DNA of 58,462 nucleotides from Catellatospora coxensis. Lineage in GTDB: Bacteria > Actinomycetota > Actinomycetes > Mycobacteriales > Micromonosporaceae. Made by a program: the position numbers and the translations under genes. Positions 29,313 through 38,517 of this stretch are shown one piece after another; positions within the stretch are counted from its first letter, which is position 1; each line of letters begins with the position of its first letter. Location of the stretch: the NCBI RefSeq assembly GCF_016862635.1, contig NZ_BONI01000062.1, positions 1 to 58,462 of the forward strand, read 5' to 3'. Under the pieces are notes generated by a model. It ran no database searches. It saw only the letters and a program-made list of their open reading frames with translations, and was not told where the DNA came from.

Positions 29313-30190
29313 CTGGGTCCGGGTACGTAGTAGGTGAACTTGGCGTCGGGCGAGACCGGGCTGGCGCCCCTGTTGGTCTCGACCCGCACGTCGACCTCGA
29401 CGTCGAGGAAGCCCGCGCGTGGCGAGCGGCACTTGAGGGTCTCCTCGTCGAGCACCTCGACCTCGGTGGCCAGGTTGCTGCCGAAGAAGACCCGGATCGG
29501 CTCGAAGAAGTTCTCGCCGGTGATCGTCACCACGGTGCGCCCGCCGACGACCCCGGTGTCCGGATCCACGTTCGTGACCACGGGCGGCTCCGTCGGCAGG
29601 GGCGGGGGCGCGGAACCGGGGCGCGACCCGTAGATGAACTCCAGCGGCGCGAAAGCCGAGAACGGGTCGTCGGCGTCCTCCTCGGGACCCTCCGACCACC
29701 GATCCTGCAGCTCGCCCAGGTTGACCGGGTCGAGCGCCTGCTTGAGCGCCTTGAACACGTCGTCGTCCTGCAGCTCGGTGAGCGTCGGGAACTGCGTACG
29801 CGAACCCGTCAGCACCTTGGTGTGCAGCTCCTTGACGAACTCCACAACCTTGGCCACCGGGTACGAGTAGATCCGCGCTTCCGACCGGTCCACCGGCACG
29901 TACGGCGTGACCTGCATGGTGTGCGGGAACAGCTGCTCCCAGGTGGCGTCGTCGTAGCCGGCCGCGGGCACGACCTCGGTGCCGGTGAGCACCGCCTCGG
30001 TGTCGCCCTGCTTGATGGTCACCTGCCAGGTGGGCCGGATGTCCGGCCAGTCCCGCACGTCGGGCCAGTTGTCCAGGTCGTCGGCCGCGTCACCGCCCAG
30101 CCGCGGGCTCACCAGCACGGCGATGCGCACCTTGCTGCCCGTGATGCCATCCGGCAGCGGCGTGCACAGGAACGTCTCGGTGAAGGGCAT
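29309..30190 (-). CDS. TIG/IPT-domain protein, second gene of unknown operon
   Basis: A 293-aa protein whose last 95 residues form an immunoglobulin-like TIG/IPT domain: PPVVTNVDPDTGVVGGRTVV, then TITGENFFEPIRVFFGSN and a final beta strand AKFTYYVPGPR. The first 190 residues (FLCTPLPDGITGSKVRIAVLV, then a Trp- and Asp-rich stretch NWPDVRDWPDIRPTW) match nothing I know. No signal peptide is seen. ATG at 30190 has GAGGAG 8 nt upstream. It lies 16 nt after the 1094-aa gene and overlaps the 1114-aa gene by 4 bp. TIG domains usually serve in binding or in spacing surface structures; here the partner proteins are unknown. Confidence 0.88.
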   Translation of the reverse strand: MPFTETFLCTPLPDGITGSKVRIAVLVSPRLGGDAADDLDNWPDVRDWPDIRPTWQVTIKQGDTEAVLTGTEVVPAAGYDDATWEQLFPHTMQVTPYVPVDRSEARIYSYPVAKVVEFVKELHTKVLTGSRTQFPTLTELQDDDVFKALKQALDPVNLGELQDRWSEGPEEDADDPFSAFAPLEFIYGSRPGSAPPPLPTEPPVVTNVDPDTGVVGGRTVVTITGENFFEPIRVFFGSNLATEVEVLDEETLKCRSPRAGFLDVEVDVRVETNRGASPVSPDAKFTYYVPGPR

Positions 30191-30206
30191 GTCCCACTCT
30201 CCTCGC

Positions 30207-33200
30207 TCAGGCGGTGGCGAACGCCGCGCAGTACGCGGCCCAGTCGCCGGCGGTGATCTGCTGGCCGAACGTCGGGTCGGGCCCGCCCGCGAACTCCTTG
30301 CGCATGGACACGCTCACGTCCGCGCTGAACAGCAGCACCTCGACCCGGATGGTCAGCGTCGCCTCGCCCTGCACCCGGCCCGGCGGGGCGGGCAGCGGCT
30401 CCGGCACGGTCTCCTTGAAATACGTCAGGCCCAGGTAGAACTCGACCGTCACGTGGATCAGCCCGAGCACGTCCAGCTTGCCCACCGCGCGTACGTAGCC
30501 GGTGATGATGAACGTCTCCCCGGCCGGCGCGGCGTTGCTGCCGTCGGCCGACTGGCGCTGGGCGTACTTGAAGTAGATGCCGGCCATGATGGACACCGAG
30601 CCGCTGGCCACCCCGAAGTCCAGCGCGACCGCCGCGCCGAACTCCAGCGCGCCCTCGATCTGCTGCACCCCTCGGGTGCCCATGCCCAGCGCCAGGAAAC
30701 CGCCGCCGCCGAACGCGCTCACGGTGACCTGGAACGGGTTCTCCCGGGTCGCGAAGCTGAACGTCAGGATCGCCTGGTCGCCGTTGAACGGCAGGTCGAA
30801 CAGGATGCCGAGGGACATGTTGCGGATCAGCACCACGCCGATCGCCACGGCCGGCAGCGCGATGGTGAGGCCCGCGGTGACGCCGCGCGGGCTGATGTCC
30901 AGCTTCACCCCGCCGGGCAGCGACGGCAGCAGGCTGCGCAGGTCGTTCAGGAAGCGCAGGTCGCCCTGGAACTCCACCGCGCCGAGCTGGATGTCGATGC
31001 TGGGCTTCGCGCCGTCGCGGCTCTCGAAGCGCAGCTTGGCGACCCGCTGGCTGATGAAGCCGCGCGCTCCGGTGCCGACGAAGTTGAGCGTGAAGTCGCG
31101 CAGCTCGCCGGTGACCTTGCTGCTGGTCGCGCCGCTGGACAGGTCGGTGTGGAACTCGGCCTTCAGCTCCAGGCGCTTGTCCGCCTCGGCCGTGGACGGC
31201 ACGAACAGGTTGTCCAGTGCCGTACGCAGCAACGGTTTCCAGGTGATGACGGTGTCGACGGCCTGCGCGGTGCGCACCGTGACCACCTTGGGCACGTGGT
31301 CGCCCTCCAGCGCCCGCGGCTGCGAGATCACCGGGGCGTTGCCGTCCACCACCTCACGCAGCGGGATGCCGCCGAGCAGGGTGATGTCGGGCAGCTTGAA
31401 GTACTCGTCGGGCCGGAAGTCGCCCTTGGCGATCGCGACCGGGTCGGCGATCGGGCCGAACGCCCGGGACAGGCCCTGCACCGACAGCTGCGGCGCGGCC
31501 AGCCCGCCACCGGTCTGCTGGGGCACGGCGAGCTTCGGCGGGGCGGCGATGGTCGCCCACACCTCACCGGCGTTCGCGGTGCCGCCGAAGGCGCCGGCCA
31601 GGTACTCGGCGGCGTACTCGATCGCGGCGGTGCCGCCCGCCTCGCCGCCGACGGAGTCCAGCGCCTCCAGGCGTACCTGCGACTTCGCGGCCTTGGTCGC
31701 GGCGGCCCGGCGCCCGGCGGCGACCGGCGCGGCCACCGGAAGCGCCGCGAGGTAGGGCACATCGACGGTGCCCATCGTCGGGAACGCCCCGAGCAGCCGC
31801 TTCGTGTACAGGTCCATCGAGGTCAGCGTGCCGTCGGTCGGCTCGGCGAGGATCTCCACGTCGAACGTGGGCAGCGCCGGGTCCTCGGGGCGGGCGTTCG
31901 GGGGCAGGTCGGCGGCCTTCACCGGCGCGACGAACGCCAGCCGCTGCCCGGCCAGGTGCAGGGTGCGGTCTCCCGCGCCGGTCCCGTTGTAGGCGTTGAC
32001 GATCTCCACCATCTTCGCGCGGTCGTACGCCGTGCCCGTCTGCTGCGGTGTGGCCGGATCGTCGGGGATGTTCGGGTCGTCCAGGTCGCCCGCCGGCACC
32101 CAGATCATCGGCAGGTCGGCGGTGACCACCCGGTCGGTCCGGTCCATGAGCTGCAGCTGGTAGCGCAGGCGGGTGCGGTCGCCGTTGTCGTCGCGCACCT
32201 CGATCCAGGTCGCGCCGCCGGCGCCGATCGGCGTCTGGTCGGCCAGCAGCGGCGGGGAGACCAGGGTGGTCGTCACCGCCTTCACGAAGGCCAGGTTGCG
32301 GCCGTCGTTGCGCTGGTCGGGACGGTTGAACACGATCTCGGGCTCGCGCACCACGATGAAGATGCGCTTGCGCAGGATGGCGATGCCGTCGTCGATGACC
32401 CGCTCGGTGATCTTCACGCGGGTGGCCCGGAATCCGAACGGGAACAGGAAACCCGGCTCCTCGACCTTCACGTAGTTGTCGCGGCCGAGGTAGGAACGGT
32501 GCCGCCAGGCCACCACGTCGTCGCGGGTCGGCCAGGCCCCGGTGATGTCCAGGCTCGCGCCCATCGCCGACACCAGCAGCAGCGAGGCCTGCGCCGGGAT
32601 GTTCACGCCGTCGGTGGGCGTGGTGGTGGCGTCGACGAGCCTGGCCCGGTCGGCCGGGGTGAGCGCGACGGTGTTCTCCGCCAGCGCCCACGGCGCACCG
32701 GTGACCGGCCCGTCCCGGTCGCTGTTCCAGATGGCGCGTACGGGCACCGGCACCGGCCGCTCGTCGGCGGAGCCGTTGGGCAGGCGCTGCGCGATCGCGC
32801 GGGCGTGCCACAGCTCGCTGCGCCCGTTGCGGGTCACCGGGATCCGCGACGCGGTGAACGCGGCGCTCGCGGGCGGGGACAGCAGCAGCCGGTAGGGCGC
32901 CTCGATGGCGGTGACCCCGGGGGCGGGCTGCGCGGACGGGGTGGCCGTGCCGTTGGCCGCGGCGCTGACGGCCAGCGGGAACGCGACCAGGTTCAGCAGC
33001 GTGCTCAGGTTGTACAGCACCGGCGCGGAGCCGGGCGGCACGGTGAAGACCAGCCGGCTCGGCCCGGACACCAGCGCGGGCACCGGGTCGTCCGGCGCGT
33101 CCACGCCGCCGCCGTCGTCGTAGAACGCCTGCTCCAGCAGGCTCTGCGGGCCCAGGCCGAGCACGATCTGCCCGGCGGTGGACGAGTCGGTCAGCACCAG

Positions 33201-33491
33201 GCGGGCGGGCTGGCCGAAGCTCGGCGCGCGCACCTCCAGGTTGACGAACGAGAAGCCGAGCAGCAGCCCGTCGTCGCCGCGCGCCACCAGCAGGCTGCCC
33301 GGTGGCGGCACCGACTCCAGCAGCGGGCCGAGCAGGTTCTCCAGCAGCGCCAGCGGCTGCCGGGGGATGCCGTCCAGGCCCAGCTTCGCGGCGAGTGCCA
33401 CACCGCCGCCCGCGGCGACCAGGCCGAGCAGCTTGCGTCGCGCGAACGTGGTCGGCGCCGCGGCTTCGTCGCGAACTTCTTCCTCGGGCAT
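30207..33491 (-). CDS. Very large Tat-type protein (1094 aa), first gene of unknown operon
   Basis: I do not recognise this protein. Residues 16-36 (FARRKLLGLVAAGGGVALAA) look like a twin-arginine signal with RR at 18-19, although the spacing and missing AxA site leave anchoring possible. The middle (about 60-650) has many Val/Asp/Arg-rich beta-like runs. Around 575-600 lies an Ala/Lys/Arg linker. The last 330 residues alternate hydrophobic and small residues (LEFGAAVALDFGVASGSVSI, VTVEFYLGLTYFKETVP), as in beta-barrel or beta-solenoid proteins. No enzymatic motif is visible. ATG at 33491 has only a weak ribosome site. It heads a three-gene operon with the TIG-domain and 1114-aa genes, and a palindrome-rich region precedes it. 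Confidence 0.87.
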   Translation of the reverse strand: MPEEEVRDEAAAPTTFARRKLLGLVAAGGGVALAAKLGLDGIPRQPLALLENLLGPLLESVPPPGSLLVARGDDGLLLGFSFVNLEVRAPSFGQPARLVLTDSSTAGQIVLGLGPQSLLEQAFYDDGGGVDAPDDPVPALVSGPSRLVFTVPPGSAPVLYNLSTLLNLVAFPLAVSAAANGTATPSAQPAPGVTAIEAPYRLLLSPPASAAFTASRIPVTRNGRSELWHARAIAQRLPNGSADERPVPVPVRAIWNSDRDGPVTGAPWALAENTVALTPADRARLVDATTTPTDGVNIPAQASLLLVSAMGASLDITGAWPTRDDVVAWRHRSYLGRDNYVKVEEPGFLFPFGFRATRVKITERVIDDGIAILRKRIFIVVREPEIVFNRPDQRNDGRNLAFVKAVTTTLVSPPLLADQTPIGAGGATWIEVRDDNGDRTRLRYQLQLMDRTDRVVTADLPMIWVPAGDLDDPNIPDDPATPQQTGTAYDRAKMVEIVNAYNGTGAGDRTLHLAGQRLAFVAPVKAADLPPNARPEDPALPTFDVEILAEPTDGTLTSMDLYTKRLLGAFPTMGTVDVPYLAALPVAAPVAAGRRAAATKAAKSQVRLEALDSVGGEAGGTAAIEYAAEYLAGAFGGTANAGEVWATIAAPPKLAVPQQTGGGLAAPQLSVQGLSRAFGPIADPVAIAKGDFRPDEYFKLPDITLLGGIPLREVVDGNAPVISQPRALEGDHVPKVVTVRTAQAVDTVITWKPLLRTALDNLFVPSTAEADKRLELKAEFHTDLSSGATSSKVTGELRDFTLNFVGTGARGFISQRVAKLRFESRDGAKPSIDIQLGAVEFQGDLRFLNDLRSLLPSLPGGVKLDISPRGVTAGLTIALPAVAIGVVLIRNMSLGILFDLPFNGDQAILTFSFATRENPFQVTVSAFGGGGFLALGMGTRGVQQIEGALEFGAAVALDFGVASGSVSIMAGIYFKYAQRQSADGSNAAPAGETFIITGYVRAVGKLDVLGLIHVTVEFYLGLTYFKETVPEPLPAPPGRVQGEATLTIRVEVLLFSADVSVSMRKEFAGGPDPTFGQQITAGDWAAYCAAFATA

Positions 33492-33539
33492 GGCTGTCCC
33501 ATTCGGCCGCGCAGGATCACCGGTGATCTCCGGTCATCT

Positions 33540-33597
33540 GTGTTGTACGCGGCATTTGCCCGATTTGGAACACAACACGCCCGATGCACTGATCGGG
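33540..33597 (-). promoter_or_regulatory. Palindrome-rich region upstream of the unknown operon
   Basis: Two inverted repeats lie in the 124-nt gap between paaE and the 1094-aa gene: GTGTTGT at 33540-33546 with ACAACAC at 33572-33578, and CCCGAT-GCACTG-ATCGGG at 33580-33597. Either could be the operator of the downstream operon or a paa terminator. No protein can be assigned. Confidence 0.35.
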
Positions 33598-33615
33598 AAA
33601 CGACGGGTTTGCCCG

Positions 33616-34665
33616 TCAGGCGTCGAAGTCGAGCACCAGCTCCTCGCTCGTCGGGCTCGACTGGCAGGTCAGCACGTATCCTGCGGCCACCTCGTCGGGC
33701 TCCAGCGCCCAGTTCGCGGCCATCTGCACCGCGCCCGAGACCACCTTCGCGCGGCAGGTCGAGCAGACCCCGCCCTTGCACGCGTACGGCAGCTCGCCGC
33801 GGTGCCGCAGCGCCGCGTCCAGCACCCGCTCGGACCGGTCCATGGTGAAGTCCGTGGACCGTCCGTCCAGGACGATGGAGACCTCCACGTCGCCGCCCGC
33901 CACGTCGGCGACCGGCGGTGGCGGCTCCTCCGCGTGGAACAGCTCGACGTGCACCTTGCCGGACGCGGCCACCGCCGCCAGCGCCTCCCGCGCCGAACGC
34001 ACCACGCCCAGCGGCCCGCACAGGAACCACTCCTGCACCCCGCCCAGGTCGAACTCCTTGAGCAGCGTCGTCACCCGGTCGGCGTCCAACCGGCCCGACA
34101 GCAGGTCGCTCGGCTGCGTCTCCCGGGACAGCACGTGCACCAGCTGCAAGCGGCCCGGGAAGCGGTCCTTCAGGTCGGCCAGCGCGTCGGCGAACATCAC
34201 CTCGGCGGCGCTGCGGTTGCCGCAGACCACCGCGAACGTGCTGCCCGGCTCCGTCTCCAGCGCCGTGGACACCAGCGACAGCACCGGCGTGATCCCGGAC
34301 CCCGCCACGATCGCGCCGTACCGGCGGGAGCGGGCCGGGTCCAGCTCGGTGGTGAACCGGCCCAGCGGCGGCAGCACCGGCAGCGTCTCGCCCGCCGCGA
34401 GCGCCTGCGCCCGGGTGGAGAAGACCCCGCCGGGCACCCGCTTCACGCCGATCGTCAGCGTGCCCCGCTCGCGCAGCTGCGCGGGCGTGGAGCAGATCGA
34501 GTACGAGCGGCGCAGCTCGTCGTCCAGGCGTACGGTCACATGCTGCCCCGGCCGGAACGTGAAGGCCGGCCGCAGCTCGGCGGGCACCGCGAAGGTCAGC
34601 GCCACCGCGGACGGGGTCAGCTGCTCGACCGCGGTGACGGTCAGCTCGTGGAAGGTCGTGCTCAC
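33616..34665 (-). CDS. paaE: Phenylacetyl-CoA epoxidase reductase subunit
   Basis: A 349-aa NAD(P)H-dependent flavin/iron-sulfur reductase that feeds electrons to the PaaABC oxygenase. It shows an FAD domain with RSYSICSTPAQL, an NAD domain with AGSGITPVLSLV and CGPLGVV, and a C-terminal plant-type 2Fe-2S ferredoxin domain (CKGGVCSTCRAK plus a later Cys in YVLTCQSSP). GTG at 34665 begins MSTTFHELTV, 10 nt after the paaD stop. It is the last gene of the paa operon. Confidence 0.94.
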   Translation of the reverse strand: MSTTFHELTVTAVEQLTPSAVALTFAVPAELRPAFTFRPGQHVTVRLDDELRRSYSICSTPAQLRERGTLTIGVKRVPGGVFSTRAQALAAGETLPVLPPLGRFTTELDPARSRRYGAIVAGSGITPVLSLVSTALETEPGSTFAVVCGNRSAAEVMFADALADLKDRFPGRLQLVHVLSRETQPSDLLSGRLDADRVTTLLKEFDLGGVQEWFLCGPLGVVRSAREALAAVAASGKVHVELFHAEEPPPPVADVAGGDVEVSIVLDGRSTDFTMDRSERVLDAALRHRGELPYACKGGVCSTCRAKVVSGAVQMAANWALEPDEVAAGYVLTCQSSPTSEELVLDFDA

Positions 34666-34675
34666 AGCGGCGTGC

Positions 34676-35146
34676 TCACAGTTTCTTGATGGCGTTGAAG
34701 GGTTCCAGGCAGGAGCGGCAGCTCCACAGGCTCTGACACGGCGTCGAGGCGTACCGGCTGATCTGCAGCACCGGCGTCGGCCGGCCCTGGTGCCCGCAAC
34801 GCGGGCACGTCGGCGTGCCGGACGGGCCCGGCGCAGCGATGCCGGTGCGCTCCAGCGCCGCCCAGCCGGACTCGGTGATCATGTCAGTGGACCAGGCCGG
34901 GCTGAGCACGGTCTTGACCTCGACGTCGGCGTACCCGGCCGCGGCCAGCGCGGACCGGATGTCGTCGCGGATCGCGTCCATCGCCGGGCAGCCGGAATAC
35001 GTCGGCGTGATCGTCACGACGACGTGGCCGTCCTCGGCCTGCTCCGCGCCGCGCACGATGCCCAGCTCGCCGATCGTCACGACGCGCAGCTCCGGGTCGG
35101 GCACCGCGCCCGCGATCGCTGCGGCATCGGCCCGCGTCGCCGTCAT
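34676..35146 (-). CDS. paaD: Phenylacetyl-CoA epoxidase maturation subunit (MIP18-like)
   Basis: A 156-aa protein with an N-terminal DUF59/MIP18 domain (VPDPELRVVTIGELGIVRG, then PTYSGCPAMDAIRDDI), thought to help iron-sulfur or diiron centre assembly in the complex. The C-terminus has a zinc-ribbon-like set, CPRCGHQG and CRSCLEPF. ATG at 35146 follows GGAGGGAGACC; the GTG immediately before it is an equal alternative. An unusual stem-loop separates it from paaC. Confidence 0.92.
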   Translation of the reverse strand: MTATRADAAAIAGAVPDPELRVVTIGELGIVRGAEQAEDGHVVVTITPTYSGCPAMDAIRDDIRSALAAAGYADVEVKTVLSPAWSTDMITESGWAALERTGIAAPGPSGTPTCPRCGHQGRPTPVLQISRYASTPCQSLWSCRSCLEPFNAIKKL

Positions 35147-35174
35147 CACGGTCTCCCTCCGTCGGCTGCGTCCA

Positions 35175-35217
35175 CTCGCCGACCCGCCCTGCCCGCCGGG
35201 CGGACCGGGTCGGCGAG
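35175..35217 (-). other. Intercistronic stem-loop between paaC and paaD
   Basis: CTCGCCGACCC (35175-35185) pairs perfectly with GGGTCGGCGAG (35207-35217), with an inner GCCC/GGGC stem. The paa genes are otherwise 10 nt apart or overlapping, so this structured 80-nt gap stands out. It could end part of the transcripts or protect the paaABC message. Confidence 0.6.
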
Positions 35218-35228
35218 CCGCGTCATGC

Positions 35229-35927
35229 TCACCACTGCGCCCCGGGGTGCGCCCGGTGCAGCGACTGCATCTCGGCCAGCAGGTAGCTCAGGTGCTCGGT
35301 GTGCCGTCCGTCCCGGCCGCCGCCCGGCCGCCAGCGGTCGTCGGGGCGCTTCAGGCCCGCCTCGGCGAGCACCGGCTCGACGATCGCCAGCCAGCGGTCC
35401 CGGATGCCCTCGGTCAGCTCGTGGCCGTACGGCCACAGCCCGTCCAGCCCCTGCTGCACCCGGCGCTGCGACTCCTCGGTCCCGCCGCCCAGCCGCAGCA
35501 TCCACTGCCTGGCGTGGTCGAGGTGGTAGGTCGACTCCTTGACCGCCTTCGCCCCGATCGCCGCGGCCTGCTCGTCGGAGCCGCCCGCGAGGTCGGTGTA
35601 GCGCAGCAGCTGCGCCGCCGACAGCATCAGCAGCCAGCTCATCGTCCAGCCGAAGTCCAGGTCGCCGCGGCCCGGTCCGAGCGGCAGCTCGGCCAGCAGG
35701 CAGTTGCGGAACTGGTGGTCGTCGCGCCGGTAGGCCAGCTCGTCCTCGTCGCCGACGGCGGCCAGCAGCATCCGGGCCGCGCCGAGCTGGTCGAGGGCGA
35801 TGTTGGCCAGCGCCACGTCCTCCTCCAGCGTGGGGGCGCGCGACACCCACTCGGCCAGCCGCTGCGCCGCGATCAGCGCATCGTCCCCGAGCCCCAGCAG
35901 CTCCACTTCAGTGGCAACCTCACTCAC
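35229..35927 (-). CDS. paaC: Phenylacetyl-CoA epoxidase structural subunit
   Basis: A 232-aa ferritin-like helical protein that supports the catalytic PaaA subunit. Family blocks are LGDDALIAAQRLAEWVSRAP, LEEDVALANIALDQLGAAR and KAVKESTYHLDHARQW. It keeps the fold but not the full diiron ligand set, as usual for PaaC. GTG at 35927 overlaps the paaB stop (GTGA). Confidence 0.94.
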   Translation of the reverse strand: MSEVATEVELLGLGDDALIAAQRLAEWVSRAPTLEEDVALANIALDQLGAARMLLAAVGDEDELAYRRDDHQFRNCLLAELPLGPGRGDLDFGWTMSWLLMLSAAQLLRYTDLAGGSDEQAAAIGAKAVKESTYHLDHARQWMLRLGGGTEESQRRVQQGLDGLWPYGHELTEGIRDRWLAIVEPVLAEAGLKRPDDRWRPGGGRDGRHTEHLSYLLAEMQSLHRAHPGAQW

Positions 35928-36204
35928 AGGTGGGCCACCCCCTCCGGCAGCTCGTAGAACGTCGGGTGCCGGTAGATCTTGTCGGCCGCCGGGTCGAAGA
36001 AGGAGTCCTTCTCGTCGGGGCTCGACGCGGTGATCTCCGCGGCGGGCACCACCCAGATGGAGACACCCTCCTGGCGGCGGGTGTAGAGGTCGCGCGCGTG
36101 GCGCAGGGCCATGCCCGCGTCCGGCGCGTGCAGGCTGCCGGCGTGGGTGTGCGCCAGCCCGCGCCGAGGCCGGATGAACACCTCCCACAGAGGTTCGTCG
36201 CTCG

Positions 36205-36208
<4 letters not shown>
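35924..36208 (-). CDS. paaB: Phenylacetyl-CoA epoxidase bridging subunit
   Basis: A 94-aa small subunit required for epoxidase assembly, with [36 protein letters not shown] and the end [19 protein letters not shown], all typical. GTG at 36208 overlaps the paaA stop (GTGA), so expression is coupled. Confidence 0.95.
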
Positions 36209-37218
<1,010 letters not shown>

Positions 37219-37238
37219 ACCCGTCTCCATGCGGCCAG

Positions 37239-37277
37239 TGTTACAGCTTTGCGCGTATCGGCGCAACAACTGTCACA
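37239..37277 (-). promoter_or_regulatory. Nested palindrome upstream of paaA, candidate operator
   Basis: TTGCGC (37249-37254), 6 nt, GCGCAA (37261-37266) is a perfect palindrome. It is flanked by TGTTACAG (37239-37246) and CTGTCACA (37270-37277), which are inverted with one mismatch. It lies 20-60 nt upstream of the chosen paaA start, the place of a repressor site. The remaining gap to 37456 holds no other signal I can support. Confidence 0.5.
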
Positions 37278-37456
37278 ACCAGCGCTCCCGTGCCCGCACG
37301 GACGTGACCTGCGTCACCACTGGCATGGGGAATGAGCGCGAGCAAGACTCGGATATGGCAGCTCACTGCGGTGCGACCTACCGTTGCTGCCAATCCGGGA
37401 CCACCCCATACCCGGGCGACCCACGACAATGCCGTCGAACGGGAGCACCCCTCAAC

Positions 37457-38464
37457 ATGCGCCGCCGTACCCCTCTCACCGCCGCGACGATCGCGCTGGG
37501 CGTTCTGGTCTTCGCGCTGGTGGCCCCTAGTGCCGCCGCTGCTCTCACCGGCTCGCAGAATGTCCGGGTGAGCGCAGAAGCAGGCGAGACTCCGCCCCCG
37601 GCCGCCACCGCCGTGCCCGCCGCGGCCCCGTCGGCCACCACGGCCCCCGTCCCGGCCGCGAGCGCCGCGAAGCCCGCCGCCGCGAAGCAGGGCGGTTCCG
37701 CCCGCGCCGCCGAGCGGCCGAGCCGGTCGCTGACCGCAGGCCGGGTCAACCTCGCCTTCACCGGCGACTTCATCGGCTACGCCATGCTCGACCGGCACAC
37801 CGGCGAGATCATCGCGTCCCGCAACGCCACGCAGACCAGCAGCACCGAGTCGATGATCAAGGTGTGGCTGGTCGCCGACCACCTGCGCCGCGCCGCCGAG
37901 TCCGGGCAGGCCGTGACCCCGCAGGAGCTGGCCCAGGCGGGCGCCGCGATCCGGCACTCCGACGACCGCGCCGCGCAGGCCCTCTACCTGTCCGGCGGCG
38001 GCAACGAGGTCGTCCAGCGGATGATCGACATCTGCGGCCTGACCGACACCACCCTGTTCGACCAGTGGTGGAGCCGCACCCAGATGTCCCCGCGCGACGC
38101 GGTCCGGCTGGCCCAGTGCGTGGCCGACGGCACGGCGGCGGGCCCGACCTGGACCGGCTGGGTGCTCTCCGAGATGCGCCAGGTGACCGGTTCGACGGCC
38201 CCCGAGGAGCAGTTCGCGACCACGGGCGGCGGCCGGTGGGGCATCATCGACGGCGTGCCGGACACCCTCGCCCGCACCCTCGCCATCAAGAACGGCTGGA
38301 CGGCCATCGGCGCCGACAGCAACTGGCACCTGAACTGCCTCGCCATCAGCGATGACTGGATCATGAACGTGATGACCCGATACCCCGTCGAGAACGGCCT
38401 GCAGTACGGGGCCGACGTCTGCGCCGACGTGGCGCGGCAGCTGGTGACCCCACCGCTGACCTGA
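37457..38464 (+). CDS. Exported beta-lactamase-fold serine hydrolase-like protein, copy 1
   Basis: A 335-aa protein with a Sec signal peptide (MRRRTPLTAATIALGVLVFA, cut near APSAAA), an Ala/Pro-rich linker of about 70 residues and a class A beta-lactamase/PBP-like domain. SMIK in STESMIKVWL is the SxxK nucleophile motif, HSDDRA replaces SDN, and IKNGWT stands for KTG. These changes make true beta-lactamase activity doubtful; a D,D-peptidase or a noncatalytic role is possible. It is followed 53 nt later by a paralogue with the same layout. ATG at 37457 has GGGAG upstream. Confidence 0.85.
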   Translation: MRRRTPLTAATIALGVLVFALVAPSAAAALTGSQNVRVSAEAGETPPPAATAVPAAAPSATTAPVPAASAAKPAAAKQGGSARAAERPSRSLTAGRVNLAFTGDFIGYAMLDRHTGEIIASRNATQTSSTESMIKVWLVADHLRRAAESGQAVTPQELAQAGAAIRHSDDRAAQALYLSGGGNEVVQRMIDICGLTDTTLFDQWWSRTQMSPRDAVRLAQCVADGTAAGPTWTGWVLSEMRQVTGSTAPEEQFATTGGGRWGIIDGVPDTLARTLAIKNGWTAIGADSNWHLNCLAISDDWIMNVMTRYPVENGLQYGADVCADVARQLVTPPLT

Positions 38465-38517
38465 CCCCCGGCGGAGCACCCCTCCGCGCCGCCCTCCCCT
38501 CCCCGGAGTTCCCCCTC

